The notes: generated by a model from the sequence alone, not told the origin. A stretch of DNA of 39,846 nt from Bog-159 sp050011755 (GCA_050011755.1 JBEKIM010000025.1:1-39846); one strand, 5' to 3'. Shown: positions 26,533-34,304, numbered from the stretch's first letter. Program-made: numbers and translations.

Positions 26533-27588
26533 ATGCGCGCGATCTGTCTCTACTTTCTGTTCGCCGCGGCGCTGCCCGCGCAGAAGCTGACATTCACCAC
26601 CTTTGACGCTCCAGGCGCCGGCACCGGCGTGGGCCAGGGCACCTTTGGCGAAAGTATCAACTCGGCGGGCGCTATAACCGGGCATCTTATCGACTCGAAC
26701 GATGCCGTCCACGGATTCGTGCGCGATCCCACTAGCGGCGTCATCACCACCTTCGATGTCCCGGGCGCGGTAGCCGGCGCCTTATCGGGCACCTATGCCG
26801 TTTCCATCGACGCGTCGGGTGTGGTCACCGGTTTTTACAATGGCCGCGACGGTGGAGCACACGCCTTCGTGCGCGCCGCGGACGGTACCATCACCCGGTT
26901 CGACGCCCCCGGCCAGAAATTCTCGCAATCCTGGGCCATCAACGTAGTGGGAGCGGTTACCGGAAACGGTTACGGGACGAGAGGCGCGAATCAAGGTTTC
27001 GTGCGCACCGCCGAGGGCGCCGTCATCACTTTCGATGCGCCGGGCGCCGGCACAGAGCTGGGCCAGGGGACCACGCCGTTCGCCATCAATGCATCGGGGA
27101 CGGTTACAGGGTCCTACGCCGACGCGAACTCCTTTGAGCATGGTTTCGTGTTCGCGAAGGATGGCATCATCGCCACCTTCGATTATCCGTTCGACAACGT
27201 AGGAACGTACCCGGGAAGCATCAATTCGTCGGGATACGTCGTAGGCTATTCCATTGACGAAGTGAATGCGTTTCACGGCTTTGTGCGCGCGCCCGATGGC
27301 GCCCTCAGCAGGCTCGATGTTCCCGGCGCCGGAACCACTAAAGCGGAAGGAACCTTGCCCACTAGCATCAACGATATAGGGGCGATCGCGGGTTACTCCG
27401 TGCGCGCTTCAAATCGGGTTTATGGATTCGTGCAGGCTGCTAACGGCGCCGTCACCAGCTTCGAAGCTCCCGGAGCGGGCACCGGGGAGGGCCAGGGCAC
27501 GTATGCCATTTCCATCAATAACGCGGGGGCCATCGCGGGGTATACCCTGGACGGGAACAACGTTTTTCACGGGTTCCTGTTGAGATAG
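26533..27588 (+). CDS. Secreted HAF-repeat protein, seven repeats (probable seven-bladed propeller)
   Basis: 351 residues with a short signal peptide (M-R-A-I-C-L-Y-F-L-F-A-A-A-L-P-A-Q). The ribosome binding site is GGGAGGAAAG before the ATG. The whole mature protein is seven tandem units of about 43-50 residues, each built on T-x-F-D-A-P-G-A-G-T, S-I-N-x-x-G-x-(I/V)-(T/A)-G-x-Y and H-G-F-V-R-x-x-x-G. These are HAF-type extracellular repeats. Seven units and nothing else suggests a closed propeller that binds a ligand at the surface. No catalytic residues are evident. Function unknown. Confidence 0.88.
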   Translation: MRAICLYFLFAAALPAQKLTFTTFDAPGAGTGVGQGTFGESINSAGAITGHLIDSNDAVHGFVRDPTSGVITTFDVPGAVAGALSGTYAVSIDASGVVTGFYNGRDGGAHAFVRAADGTITRFDAPGQKFSQSWAINVVGAVTGNGYGTRGANQGFVRTAEGAVITFDAPGAGTELGQGTTPFAINASGTVTGSYADANSFEHGFVFAKDGIIATFDYPFDNVGTYPGSINSSGYVVGYSIDEVNAFHGFVRAPDGALSRLDVPGAGTTKAEGTLPTSINDIGAIAGYSVRASNRVYGFVQAANGAVTSFEAPGAGTGEGQGTYAISINNAGAIAGYTLDGNNVFHGFLLR

Positions 27589-27599
27589 CCGCGTGGGTG

Positions 27600-29147
27600 T
27601 CAGTTCACCGGCGGGGTGTCGAGCACTTCGCGGATGAGGGCGGAAAGCATATCCAGCTTGAGCGGTTTGCGCAGGAATGACACTCCGGGTCCCAGCGCGC
27701 CCGTGTTGGATAAGACGTCGTCGGTATATCCGGACATGTAGACCACTTTGAGGCGGGGCTTGGATGCCAGGGCTTTTTGGGCCAGGTCGCGGCCGTTCAG
27801 TCCGGGCATGATCACATCCGTCAGCAAGAGATCGATGGAGGCGGCGTGCCGCTCGAACAGATGCAGGGCATCGAGCCCATCGGCTGCCTCGATCACTTTG
27901 TAACCGCCGGCTTCCAGAAGGTGCTTGAGGAGCTTGCGGACGCTCTCCTCATCTTCGGCCAGCAGGATGGTTTCCGTACCCGCGCCCGGCGCGCGCGGGA
28001 GAGGATCGGTAGACTCCTCGGGCTGCTCCGCCCGCGGCAGGCAGATGGCGAAGGTAGTTCCCCGGCCGGGCTCGCTGCGGGTCCGGATTTCGCCACCTGC
28101 CTGCTCGACAATATTGTGAACCGTACTTAAGCCGAGGCCTGTGCCGCGGCGGTCTTTCGTGGTGAAGAAGGGCTGAAAGATCTGGCGTAGGGTTTCGCGA
28201 TCCATGCCTTGACCCGTGTCCGAGACCTCCAGCAGGACGTAGGGGCCCGGCGGCAGCCGACGGCCCGAATCCGCTCGAATCTGGGTGTTGGCGGTGCGTA
28301 TCCGGATGGACCCGCCGCCGGGCATGGCGTCGCGGGCATTCAATACGAGGTTCATGATGACGCGCGTCATCTGGGCCAAGCCGGCTTGGACCACACCCAG
28401 ATTGGGGTCGAGGCTTACGGATACGCCGATATGTTCGCCGAGAAGAGGCCGCAGGAGCCGCATCATTTCCGCCACCAGCGCGTTTAACTGGATGGCGGTG
28501 GGAGGGGAAACCTGCTTGCGGACGAAATCCAGGATCTGGGAAGTGGTACCGGCGCCGCGCGCGGACGCTTTGCGGATTTCCTCGAGTTCCGAACGGCTGG
28601 GATCGCGGGGGCCGATGCGATTGAGCAATATGTCGGTATAGCCGGAGATCAGGGTGACGAGGTTGGCAAAATCGTGGGCCACGCCCGCCGCCAGCCTGCC
28701 GAGCGTCTCCATTTTGTGGGACTGCGTGTCCTGCGCGGAGCCCGCGTCGGTATGGACGATGAGCACAGCCCGGTCCGCGCCGTCCCGGTAAGGAGTCGCC
28801 GCCAGCCGTAGACGCATCTCGCCGTCAGGCAGGCGGCAGGGGAAGTCCAGGCTGAAGCTGCTCGCCTGGCAGGAGGAGACCGCTTGGATTCCGGACATGA
28901 TCGCCGCGGCGCGGGTGGGGTTGTCGCCGCAGATTCCCCCGAGGAAAGCGTAGTAACTGGCGCCGGCCTGGGCGCGCGTGTCGAATAGGCGCTCCAGGCC
29001 CGGCCAATTCCCTTCGATCGTCTGGATGGTGGCGGCGGCATCGAGCCCAACCAGCATCTCCAGTTCGGGACCCGATGCCGAGCCGGGCGCATGACAGTAC
29101 CCGGGGTTGCCGCTATTCGTTGGACGGGCTGTGGTCAGCGAGGCCAT
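27600..29147 (-). CDS. Hybrid sensor histidine kinase/response regulator with degenerate sensor region
   Basis: 515 residues, soluble. Residues about 25-135 have a PAS-like length and secondary-structure feel but no clear motif. The dimerisation box reads G-V-A-H-D-F-A-N-L-V, where the usual H-D-F-N-N-L-L has Ala for the first Asn. The ATPase motifs are intact: N-L-V-L-N-A-R-D-A-M-P, V-S-D-T-G-Q-G-M-D, F-Q-P-F-F-T-T-K and G-T-G-L-G-L-S-T. The receiver at the end has A-E-D-E-E, phospho-Asp in L-L-T-D-V-I-M-P-G, M-S-G-Y-T and R-K-P-L. It is a paralogue in layout of the kinase at 18297-19847. No partner regulator with an output domain is in the window. Confidence 0.93.
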   Translation of the reverse strand: MASLTTARPTNSGNPGYCHAPGSASGPELEMLVGLDAAATIQTIEGNWPGLERLFDTRAQAGASYYAFLGGICGDNPTRAAAIMSGIQAVSSCQASSFSLDFPCRLPDGEMRLRLAATPYRDGADRAVLIVHTDAGSAQDTQSHKMETLGRLAAGVAHDFANLVTLISGYTDILLNRIGPRDPSRSELEEIRKASARGAGTTSQILDFVRKQVSPPTAIQLNALVAEMMRLLRPLLGEHIGVSVSLDPNLGVVQAGLAQMTRVIMNLVLNARDAMPGGGSIRIRTANTQIRADSGRRLPPGPYVLLEVSDTGQGMDRETLRQIFQPFFTTKDRRGTGLGLSTVHNIVEQAGGEIRTRSEPGRGTTFAICLPRAEQPEESTDPLPRAPGAGTETILLAEDEESVRKLLKHLLEAGGYKVIEAADGLDALHLFERHAASIDLLLTDVIMPGLNGRDLAQKALASKPRLKVVYMSGYTDDVLSNTGALGPGVSFLRKPLKLDMLSALIREVLDTPPVN

Positions 29148-29307
29148 GCGTCAATGGCTGGTGCAATCGTGCTGCCAAGTACCCTGCCCCCGCGGCCGTA
29201 ACGCAAGTCATTGCATTCAGTACCCGATTATCTAAAGTTAGCTCCTTGATTTACAACGAAATAGCCTGTAATAACGAACAAACCCGGTAAGAATTTCCAG
29301 CCGGCTT

Positions 29308-29354
29308 GGCGGGACTTAAAAGTCCCGCCGGCACGCTGAAGCGTGCGCCACGGG
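29308..29354 (+). repeat. Dispersed double-hairpin repeat, family A, copy 1
   Basis: GCGGGACT-TAAA-AGTCCCGC followed by CACGCT-GA-AGCGTG and GCGCCACGGGT. It abuts the stop codon of the DUF4097 gene at 29355, so in that gene's mRNA it forms the 3' untranslated region. Other copies are at 31079-31122 and 37486-37532, all in the same orientation on this strand. Confidence 0.85.
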
Positions 29355-30179
29355 TTACTTCTTCTTGCGCAGATAGATCTTGCCGTTGAAGGTGGTGAAC
29401 TGCATTTCCGGACCGCCGCCGTTGATAGTCCCGTAGGTGACCTTATCGAACTGCACGCGGAAGCGGCCGTCTTTGCCGTGCGTTTCCGAGAGTTTTGGAC
29501 CGGCCGGATTGGCTTCCGGATGCACGTCGAAGTCACTATAGATGTCGCCGTTTTCGGCCTTCAGCTTAACGCTGGCCTTGAGGTCGGACGGGAGGGTCAC
29601 GTCAACGTCGCCGTTCATGGTGCTGAAAGACATGGGCTTGCCCGGCGTCACTTTATCCAGGGTTACGACGACATCCTCATTGAGCGAATGCGCCACGACC
29701 GCGCCCGAGATATTCAACAGCTTCACGCCGCCGTTCAGGTCGTCGGCATCGACTTCGCCGCTAACCCGGCCAACCTTAATGTCCCCATCATTCAGACACT
29801 TGAGTTTCAGGGAAGTGTTAAACGGCACCTGAATGGTAAGATCCACAGCGCGGTTTAAGGCGCGCACGCCGATGTTGACTTCGTTGTCCTGCTCCTCGAC
29901 GCTAAGGCCGCTGCCGCGGCTGTCGAGGCGGTGCATGCCTTCAGCCTTGCGATCGGGCTTGGATTCGTGCGCGTCCTCGTGACGCGGACGGGCTTCCACG
30001 ATCACGTCTTTGCCGTTATAGCCGGTGACCGTAATGCCGCCGGTCATCAGCGAGGCATGTACCACCGCGGGCCGAGACGGGTCGCTGAGTGGAACGGTGA
30101 CACGGTCCGGTGTTTCCTGGGCGATGCCGGGAAGGCCGGCGGCCAGGAGAAATGCAGCTACTTGTATGGGTGTTCGCAT
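29355..30179 (-). CDS. Secreted DUF4097-family beta-helix protein (second copy of pair)
   Basis: 274 residues with signal peptide (V-A-A-F-L-L-A-A-G-L-P-G-I-A-Q). The mature part is a ladder of short beta turns with the family pattern (N/D)-G-x-(I/V/D)-x-(V/L): M-T-G-G-I-T-V-T-G-Y, L-N-G-G-V-K-L-L-N, T-M-N-G-D-V-D-V-T, A-E-N-G-D-I-Y-S-D and T-F-N-G-K-I-Y-L-R-K-K-K at the end. This is the DUF4097 repeat, predicted to form a right-handed beta helix on the outside of the cell. The ATG lies 2 bp after the stop of the preceding DUF4097 gene, so the two are coupled. Confidence 0.87.
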   Translation of the reverse strand: MRTPIQVAAFLLAAGLPGIAQETPDRVTVPLSDPSRPAVVHASLMTGGITVTGYNGKDVIVEARPRHEDAHESKPDRKAEGMHRLDSRGSGLSVEEQDNEVNIGVRALNRAVDLTIQVPFNTSLKLKCLNDGDIKVGRVSGEVDADDLNGGVKLLNISGAVVAHSLNEDVVVTLDKVTPGKPMSFSTMNGDVDVTLPSDLKASVKLKAENGDIYSDFDVHPEANPAGPKLSETHGKDGRFRVQFDKVTYGTINGGGPEMQFTTFNGKIYLRKKK

Positions 30180-30181
30180 GA

Positions 30182-31045
30182 TTACTGTCCTCGATTGAGA
30201 ATTCGGATATTACCGTTGAATGCGTCGAAACTAAGTTCCGGGCCGCCGCGGCCGACACGCACCGCCTGCCACTCGCTGCTCTTGTAGACAAACTTCGCCC
30301 CGTGCCGTTCACCGGCGGAGACAGGCTGCGGCATGTAAGTGACCGGGTAGTCGGTAAAGACTCCACCGTTGAATGTTTTGAAGAGCACGTCGGCGTTCAG
30401 GCCGGGCTGAAAGCTTACGCGGACCTCGCCGTTGAGCGAGCCGAAGGAACTCTTGCCGCGCGGATTTTCACGGAAGGTGACCCGCACGTGCCCGTTCAGC
30501 GCGTAGACTTTGCCGGCGCCGGCGAGTTCGGTCATGTCGATACTGCCGTTGATGTTATCTACCTTGTAATCTCCCGCCACGTTTTCCACGGCGATTTCGC
30601 CATCGTTGACGGTCTTGAGATCCGTCGCGGTATCCTGGGGCACTTGCAACTCGAAGTCGTATTTCACTTCGTAGCCCGGATCGTGGTCGATATGGACACC
30701 GCCATCGCGGCAGCGGAAAGGACCGTCGACATAGAAACGCACGGTGTTGGCGTCCTGGGTGATGTCCAGCTTGACCTCGCGGCGGGCTCGCTCGGCGGAT
30801 TCAGGCGAATCGGCATGGAGCCGCTTTTGCGCCACCAGGCGGACTTCGCCACCCGCGTAGCCGGTGACGCGGATGGATCCGGTGACGTTATCGACGATCA
30901 CTTTCTTCGGCGCGGCGCCGGAGAGGGGGTAGGTGTTGCGGATGGTTTCGCGTTGATCTACCTCGGCCGCTTTCAGCGCCAGGCCAGCCAGCAGAGCCAG
31001 GCCGGCGAGCAGCAACGCCATCGGTATTGGGGATCGGTTTTTCAC
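30182..31045 (-). CDS. Secreted DUF4097-family beta-helix protein (first copy of pair)
   Basis: 287 residues from GTG 31045, chosen because AAAGGAGAA lies about 6 nt upstream; the longer open frame would read through the family A repeat. A signal peptide (M-A-L-L-L-A-G-L-A-L-L-A-G-L-A-L-K-A) leads into DUF4097 ladder units (V-T-G-S-I-R-V-T-G-Y, V-N-D-G-E-I-A-V-E-N, I-N-G-S-I-D-M-T, L-N-G-H-V-R-V-T, L-N-G-E-V-R-V-S and F-N-G-N-I-R-I-L-N). It is a paralogue of the next gene. The 77-bp gap to the upstream anti-sigma gene contains family A repeat copy 2. Confidence 0.87.
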   Translation of the reverse strand: MKNRSPIPMALLLAGLALLAGLALKAAEVDQRETIRNTYPLSGAAPKKVIVDNVTGSIRVTGYAGGEVRLVAQKRLHADSPESAERARREVKLDITQDANTVRFYVDGPFRCRDGGVHIDHDPGYEVKYDFELQVPQDTATDLKTVNDGEIAVENVAGDYKVDNINGSIDMTELAGAGKVYALNGHVRVTFRENPRGKSSFGSLNGEVRVSFQPGLNADVLFKTFNGGVFTDYPVTYMPQPVSAGERHGAKFVYKSSEWQAVRVGRGGPELSFDAFNGNIRILNRGQ

Positions 31046-31078
31046 GGTTTGTTCTCCTTTTGGCACGCGGTGGCAGGA

Positions 31079-31122
31079 GCGGGACTTAAGAGTCCCGCCG
31101 GCACGCTCAAGCGTGCGCCACG
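31079..31122 (+). repeat. Dispersed double-hairpin repeat, family A, copy 2
   Basis: Same two stems as copy 1. The differences are one base in the first loop (TAAG for TAAA) and one in the second loop (CA for GA); the stems are unchanged. It directly abuts the anti-sigma stop codon (31123-31125) and lies between it and the first DUF4097 gene, so it could modulate message stability or downstream expression within this operon. Confidence 0.85.
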
Positions 31123-31923
31123 TCACTGCAACTGGGATAGCCCCCAGGTGGCTTTTTCCTTTACGTTCTTGTCGGTGGCGGGACTGCGCTCCAGGGCCGC
31201 GAGCGAAGGCACCGCGGATTTATCGCGCGTATCCACCATGAAATCGATCAGCGCGAGTTGTACCATGGGCGAATCCTGTTTACGCAGCGATTGGTCGAGC
31301 GAACCCAAGACCGCGGGGTTCCCCGAGAACTTGCGCAGCGCGTCCACCGCCGCCAGGCGCACATTCACATTCGAATCGTGATTTACGGCGTGCAGGAGCG
31401 CAGCCAGCACCTGCGTATCGGACTGGTCTACGCGATTGGAATAATCCACGCCGCGTAGGCGCTCGCTGGCGGATTGCTGCTGGAGCAGCGACAGGGTGAC
31501 CAACTGGCGCATCTGGTGCACTTCATCCTGCAAACCGGCGCTCCCGCCCAGCCAGCGGCCGACGCCGACGCCTACGATGAGCAGCGCCGCGGACCAGGCC
31601 AAGCGGAAAGCGGGCGACGAAGCCCAGCCGGCGCTCCAATCGAAAAACCGGCGCCGGGCGGGCGCGGGGGCCGCGGCTTCCATACCCTGGCGGTAGGCTT
31701 CCAGGGATTCGTAGAAGCGAGAGCGCAACTGCGCGCTGGGCTGGATCGCGAGTGGCTCGGGCTCCAGCAGGCCGAGCATCTCCCAGGTTTCCGACAACGC
31801 CGCGATTTCCTGTTTACAGGCGGCGCAGCGGGCGAGATGGTCGTCCAGTTCCTCAACCTCGGGACGCCCCAGGATGCCCGCCAGATAATCGGCGATATGT
31901 TCCTTTACCTGTTCACACGTCAT
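31123..31923 (-). CDS. Anti-sigma factor with zinc-finger, one transmembrane helix and HEAT-like C-terminal domain
   Basis: 266 residues. The N-terminal zinc-finger anti-sigma domain has H-L-A-R-C-A-A-C (H-x3-C-x2-C) around residue 30 and should bind the ECF sigma encoded just upstream. A single membrane helix lies near residues 108-127 (L-A-W-S-A-A-L-L-I-V-G-V-G-V-G). The C-terminal 130 residues are alpha-helical with HEAT-repeat spacing: L-L-H-A-V-N-H-D-S-N-V-N-V-R-L-A-A-V-D-A-L-R-K-F then L-D-Q-S-L-R-K-Q-D-S-P-M-V-Q-L-A-L-I-D-F. This is an unusual periplasmic sensing part for an anti-sigma. It overlaps the sigma gene by 4 bp (ATGA). Confidence 0.87.
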   Translation of the reverse strand: MTCEQVKEHIADYLAGILGRPEVEELDDHLARCAACKQEIAALSETWEMLGLLEPEPLAIQPSAQLRSRFYESLEAYRQGMEAAAPAPARRRFFDWSAGWASSPAFRLAWSAALLIVGVGVGRWLGGSAGLQDEVHQMRQLVTLSLLQQQSASERLRGVDYSNRVDQSDTQVLAALLHAVNHDSNVNVRLAAVDALRKFSGNPAVLGSLDQSLRKQDSPMVQLALIDFMVDTRDKSAVPSLAALERSPATDKNVKEKATWGLSQLQ

Positions 31924-32477
31924 GACGCCTTCTCTCCAGCTAATTCAAAAAAGATCCGACTGAGCGCCTTGATGGCGCGATAGACCCGCACCTTCACGCT
32001 TCCCACGTCGCACGCCAGGATATCCGCGATCTGGTCATATTTCAGGTTCTGGAAGCGGGCCAGCACCAGGACCTCGCGCTTTTCCACCGGCAGGGCCGCG
32101 AGGGCGCGGCGTAGCAGGCCCACATCCTGGCGGCGGAGCAGGATCTCGCTGGGATCGGGCGCGGCGCTGGCGGGCTCCGGCTGTTCCTCGAACGGAGTTT
32201 CCCCCTTACGCTTCTGGGCGCTATCGACGTGCGCGTTGCGGGCCACCTGGTACATCCAGGAGGTGAAAGGGTGGCCATCCCGATATGTGTGCCGGTATTT
32301 CATCATGCGAAAGTACACGTCCTGGACCAGGTCTTCGCTGAACTCGCGATTGCCGGTGAGCCGCAGGAAATAGCGGTAGAGCGGGCGATGATGGCGCTCG
32401 AAGAGGACGGCCATTTTCGCCAGATCGCCATCCCGAACCTTCTGCATGAGGACATTGTCGGCCCGCGTTTCCGGCAT
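31920..32477 (-). CDS. ECF-type RNA polymerase sigma factor
   Basis: 185 residues. Region 2: F-E-R-H-H-R-P-L-Y-R-Y-F-L-R-L-T-G-N, then S-E-D-L-V-Q-D-V-Y-F-R-M-M-K-Y, F-T-S-W-M-Y-Q-V-A-R-N. Region 4: L-P-V-E-K-R-E-V-L-V-L-A-R-F-Q-N-L-K-Y-D-Q-I-A-D-I-L followed by G-S-V-K-V-R-V-Y-R-A-I-K. These match the ECF group that is co-encoded with zinc-finger anti-sigma factors. The operon order sigma, anti-sigma, DUF4097, DUF4097 suggests that it controls expression of the two beta-helix proteins and itself. Its Shine-Dalgarno is weak. Confidence 0.93.
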   Translation of the reverse strand: MPETRADNVLMQKVRDGDLAKMAVLFERHHRPLYRYFLRLTGNREFSEDLVQDVYFRMMKYRHTYRDGHPFTSWMYQVARNAHVDSAQKRKGETPFEEQPEPASAAPDPSEILLRRQDVGLLRRALAALPVEKREVLVLARFQNLKYDQIADILACDVGSVKVRVYRAIKALSRIFFELAGEKAS

Positions 32478-32694
32478 TCACCCAATAATACCGGGGGAGG
32501 GGGAAAAGGTTACCGGTGGGTTCGGTTTGTAATTGCCTGGGTGCGGGGCTCGTTGTGCTTTTTTGTGCACGATTTTGCGTTTTTGCTGGATCGTGGGGAT
32601 TGGCCGAAGGAAGCCGATTGCTAGTAAGTTGTGTAGATTGATAAGGTTGCGAAGAAACTTGCTACGGGCCGCCCAAGATGATGAAAACTCGATC

Positions 32695-32724
32695 GGAGGG
32701 CGGCCAATCTTGGCCGCAGCCGCC
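32695..32724 (-). repeat. Dispersed palindromic repeat, family B, copy 1 (inverted)
   Basis: On this strand GGAGGGCGGCCAATCTTGGC followed by CGCAGCCGCC. The stem GCGGCCAA/TTGGCCGC (32700-32707 with 32710-32717) is 8 bp. Read on the minus strand it aligns with copies 2 and 3 over 30 bases. Together with copy 2 it makes an inverted doublet, the arrangement of a REPIN. Confidence 0.75.
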
Positions 32725-32752
32725 TTTTTGGGCGGCTGGAAGGCGACAGAAA

Positions 32753-32782
32753 GCCGGCTGCGGGCACGATTGCCCGCCCTCC
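32753..32782 (+). repeat. Dispersed palindromic repeat, family B, copy 2
   Basis: GCGGGCA-CGAT-TGCCCGC forms a 7-bp stem, followed by CCTCC. Compared with the inverted copy 1, one stem base pair has switched from C-G to G-C with both partners changed, which preserves pairing. It is 28 bp away from copy 1 in opposite orientation. Confidence 0.75.
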
Positions 32783-32927
32783 AAGGCGATGATGTCGTTT
32801 TTCGACGGTATACCCACGACCTCAGCCTAGCACCGGGTTTTGCGGAGGCGAAAGGATCGTGCGGGCTTCGCGATTCTTTTCAGATGGTTATACCAGGTGG
32901 ATCGGTTGTGACAGACTGGTAGGAAGC

Positions 32928-34304
32928 TTGAGAGTTTTGCTGATTTCCACTTACGAACTGGGGCGCCAGCCATTTGGACTGGCATCGCCGGCGGCGTGGC
33001 TGGGCGAGGCTGGGGCGGAAGTCGAGTGCCTGGACCTGGCGCGCCAACCGCTGGACGAGGAGGCCGTGCGGCGGGCGGATGCCGTGGCGTTTTACCTGCC
33101 GATGCACACGGCCACGCGGCTGGCGATCCCGGTGATCCGGCGGACGCGGGAGATCAATCCCGGGGCGCATCTTTGCGCATACGGCTTGTACGCGCCGGTG
33201 AACGCGGATCTGCTGCGGAAGTTGGGGGTGGCGACGGTGGCGGGCGGCGAGTTCGAAGAAGCCCTGCTGACGCTGGTGCGGCCGGGGGCGGCGCCCTTAA
33301 TCTCGCTGGCGCGGCAACGGTTCCGCGTGCCGGAGCGCGGCGGCTTGCCGGCTCTGAGCCAGTACGCGCAACTGGTGCTGCCGGGCGGCGAGCGGCGCAC
33401 GGTGGGATATACGGAAGCCAGCCGCGGCTGCAAGCACCTTTGCCGGCATTGCCCGGTGGTGCCGGTTTACGAGGGGCAATTCCGGATCGTACAGCGGGAC
33501 ATTGTGATGGAGGATATCCGGCGGCAGGTGGCGGCGGGGGCGCGGCACATCACGTTTGGCGATCCGGATTTCTTCAACGGCATCGGCCACGCCGTGGAGC
33601 TGGTGCGGGCGCTGGCGCGCGAGTTTCCGGGAGTCAGTTACGACGTAACGATCAAGGTGGAACACCTGCTGCGGCACTGCGAGCATCTGTCTTTGCTGCG
33701 GGAGACGGGCTGCGCGTTCGTGGTATCGGCGGTGGAGTCGGTGGACGATGACGTCCTGGGGCGCATTTTGGATAAAGGCCATACGCGCGCCGACTTCGTG
33801 CGGGTGGCGGGAATGTTTCGCGAAGCGGGCCTGGCGCTGGCGCCGACGTTTGTGGCCTTCCATCCCTGGATGACGCTGGAAGGTTACGTGGACCTGCTGG
33901 CGACAATCGCCGGCCTGGACCTGGTGGAACATGTCTCGCCGGTACAACTGAGTATCCGTTTGCTGGTTCCGGCGGGGTCGCGGCTGCTGGAATTGGCGGA
34001 GGGGCGGGCGGCGGTGGGCGAGTTCGACGAGGAGGCGCTGAGTTACCGTTGGGCGCATCGCGATCGGCGGGTGGATCGTTTGCAGCGGGATCTGGAGGCG
34101 GCGATCGCGCGCGCGGTGACGGCCAAGGAGGACCGGCGCACGATTTTCCGGCGGGCGTGGGAGATGGCGCACGCGGCGATGGGGGAGAAGGCGCCGCGGC
34201 TGCCGGATGTGCCGGTGGGGCGGGCGCGGGTGACCATTCCTTATTTGACGGAGCCTTGGTATTGTTGAGCGGAGCCTATTGAGGAGCAGTTAGCTCCTAC
34301 TTAA
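32928..34304 (+). CDS. Radical SAM selenoprotein with C-terminal CUAEP tail (UGA 34266-34268 read as selenocysteine)
   Basis: 458 residues if TGA at 34266 is read as Sec447; conventional calling stops there at 446. The start is TTG 32928 (AGGA just upstream), matching the V-L-L-I-S-T-Y beta strand that opens a B12-binding-like Rossmann domain (about residues 2-115) which lacks the D-x-H-x-x-G cobalamin motif. The radical SAM domain has Cys168, Cys172 and Cys175 (C-K-H-L-C-R-H-C). After P-W-Y-C comes U, then A-E-P-I-E-E-Q-L-A-P-T and TAA. C-U-A-E-P is the tail after which I recall NCBI naming the family CUAEP/CCAEP-tail radical SAM (seleno)proteins. A SECIS-like hairpin follows the UGA. The reaction is unknown; Cys446-Sec447 is a redox-type pair. 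Confidence 0.88.
34282..34298 (+). promoter_or_regulatory. Candidate bacterial SECIS hairpin
   Basis: AGGAGC (34282-34287) and GCTCCT (34293-34298) form a perfect 6-bp stem with loop AGTTA. The stem begins 13 nt after the UGA and the apical loop 19 nt after it, with a G at the second loop position. This fits the known bacterial SECIS layout (loop about 16-37 nt after the UGA, small loop with G in its first two bases). It lies inside the translated tail, as required for SelB recruitment. Confidence 0.7.

Larger units (their letters stand above)
32478..32927. other. 450-bp gene-free region with family B repeats
   Basis: No convincing gene is seen here on either strand. It holds an inverted pair of family B repeats (32695-32724 and 32753-32782) and, between them, a stem CAGCCGCC/GGCGGCTG with a T-rich loop (32717-32738). 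The promoter of the selenoprotein gene on the right and of the sigma gene on the left should both be here; I cannot pick a clear -35/-10 pair for either. Confidence 0.5.

Noticed and set aside
29250..29278. Plus-strand promoter-like pair TTGATT-17-TAATAA
   Set aside because: No gene lies downstream on the plus strand, and the region is AT-rich enough for such matches by chance.
34266..34268. TGA as an ordinary stop codon of the radical SAM gene
   Set aside because: The following codons spell A-E-P, matching the known CUAEP tail, with a SECIS-like hairpin at the right distance; chance agreement of all of these is unlikely.
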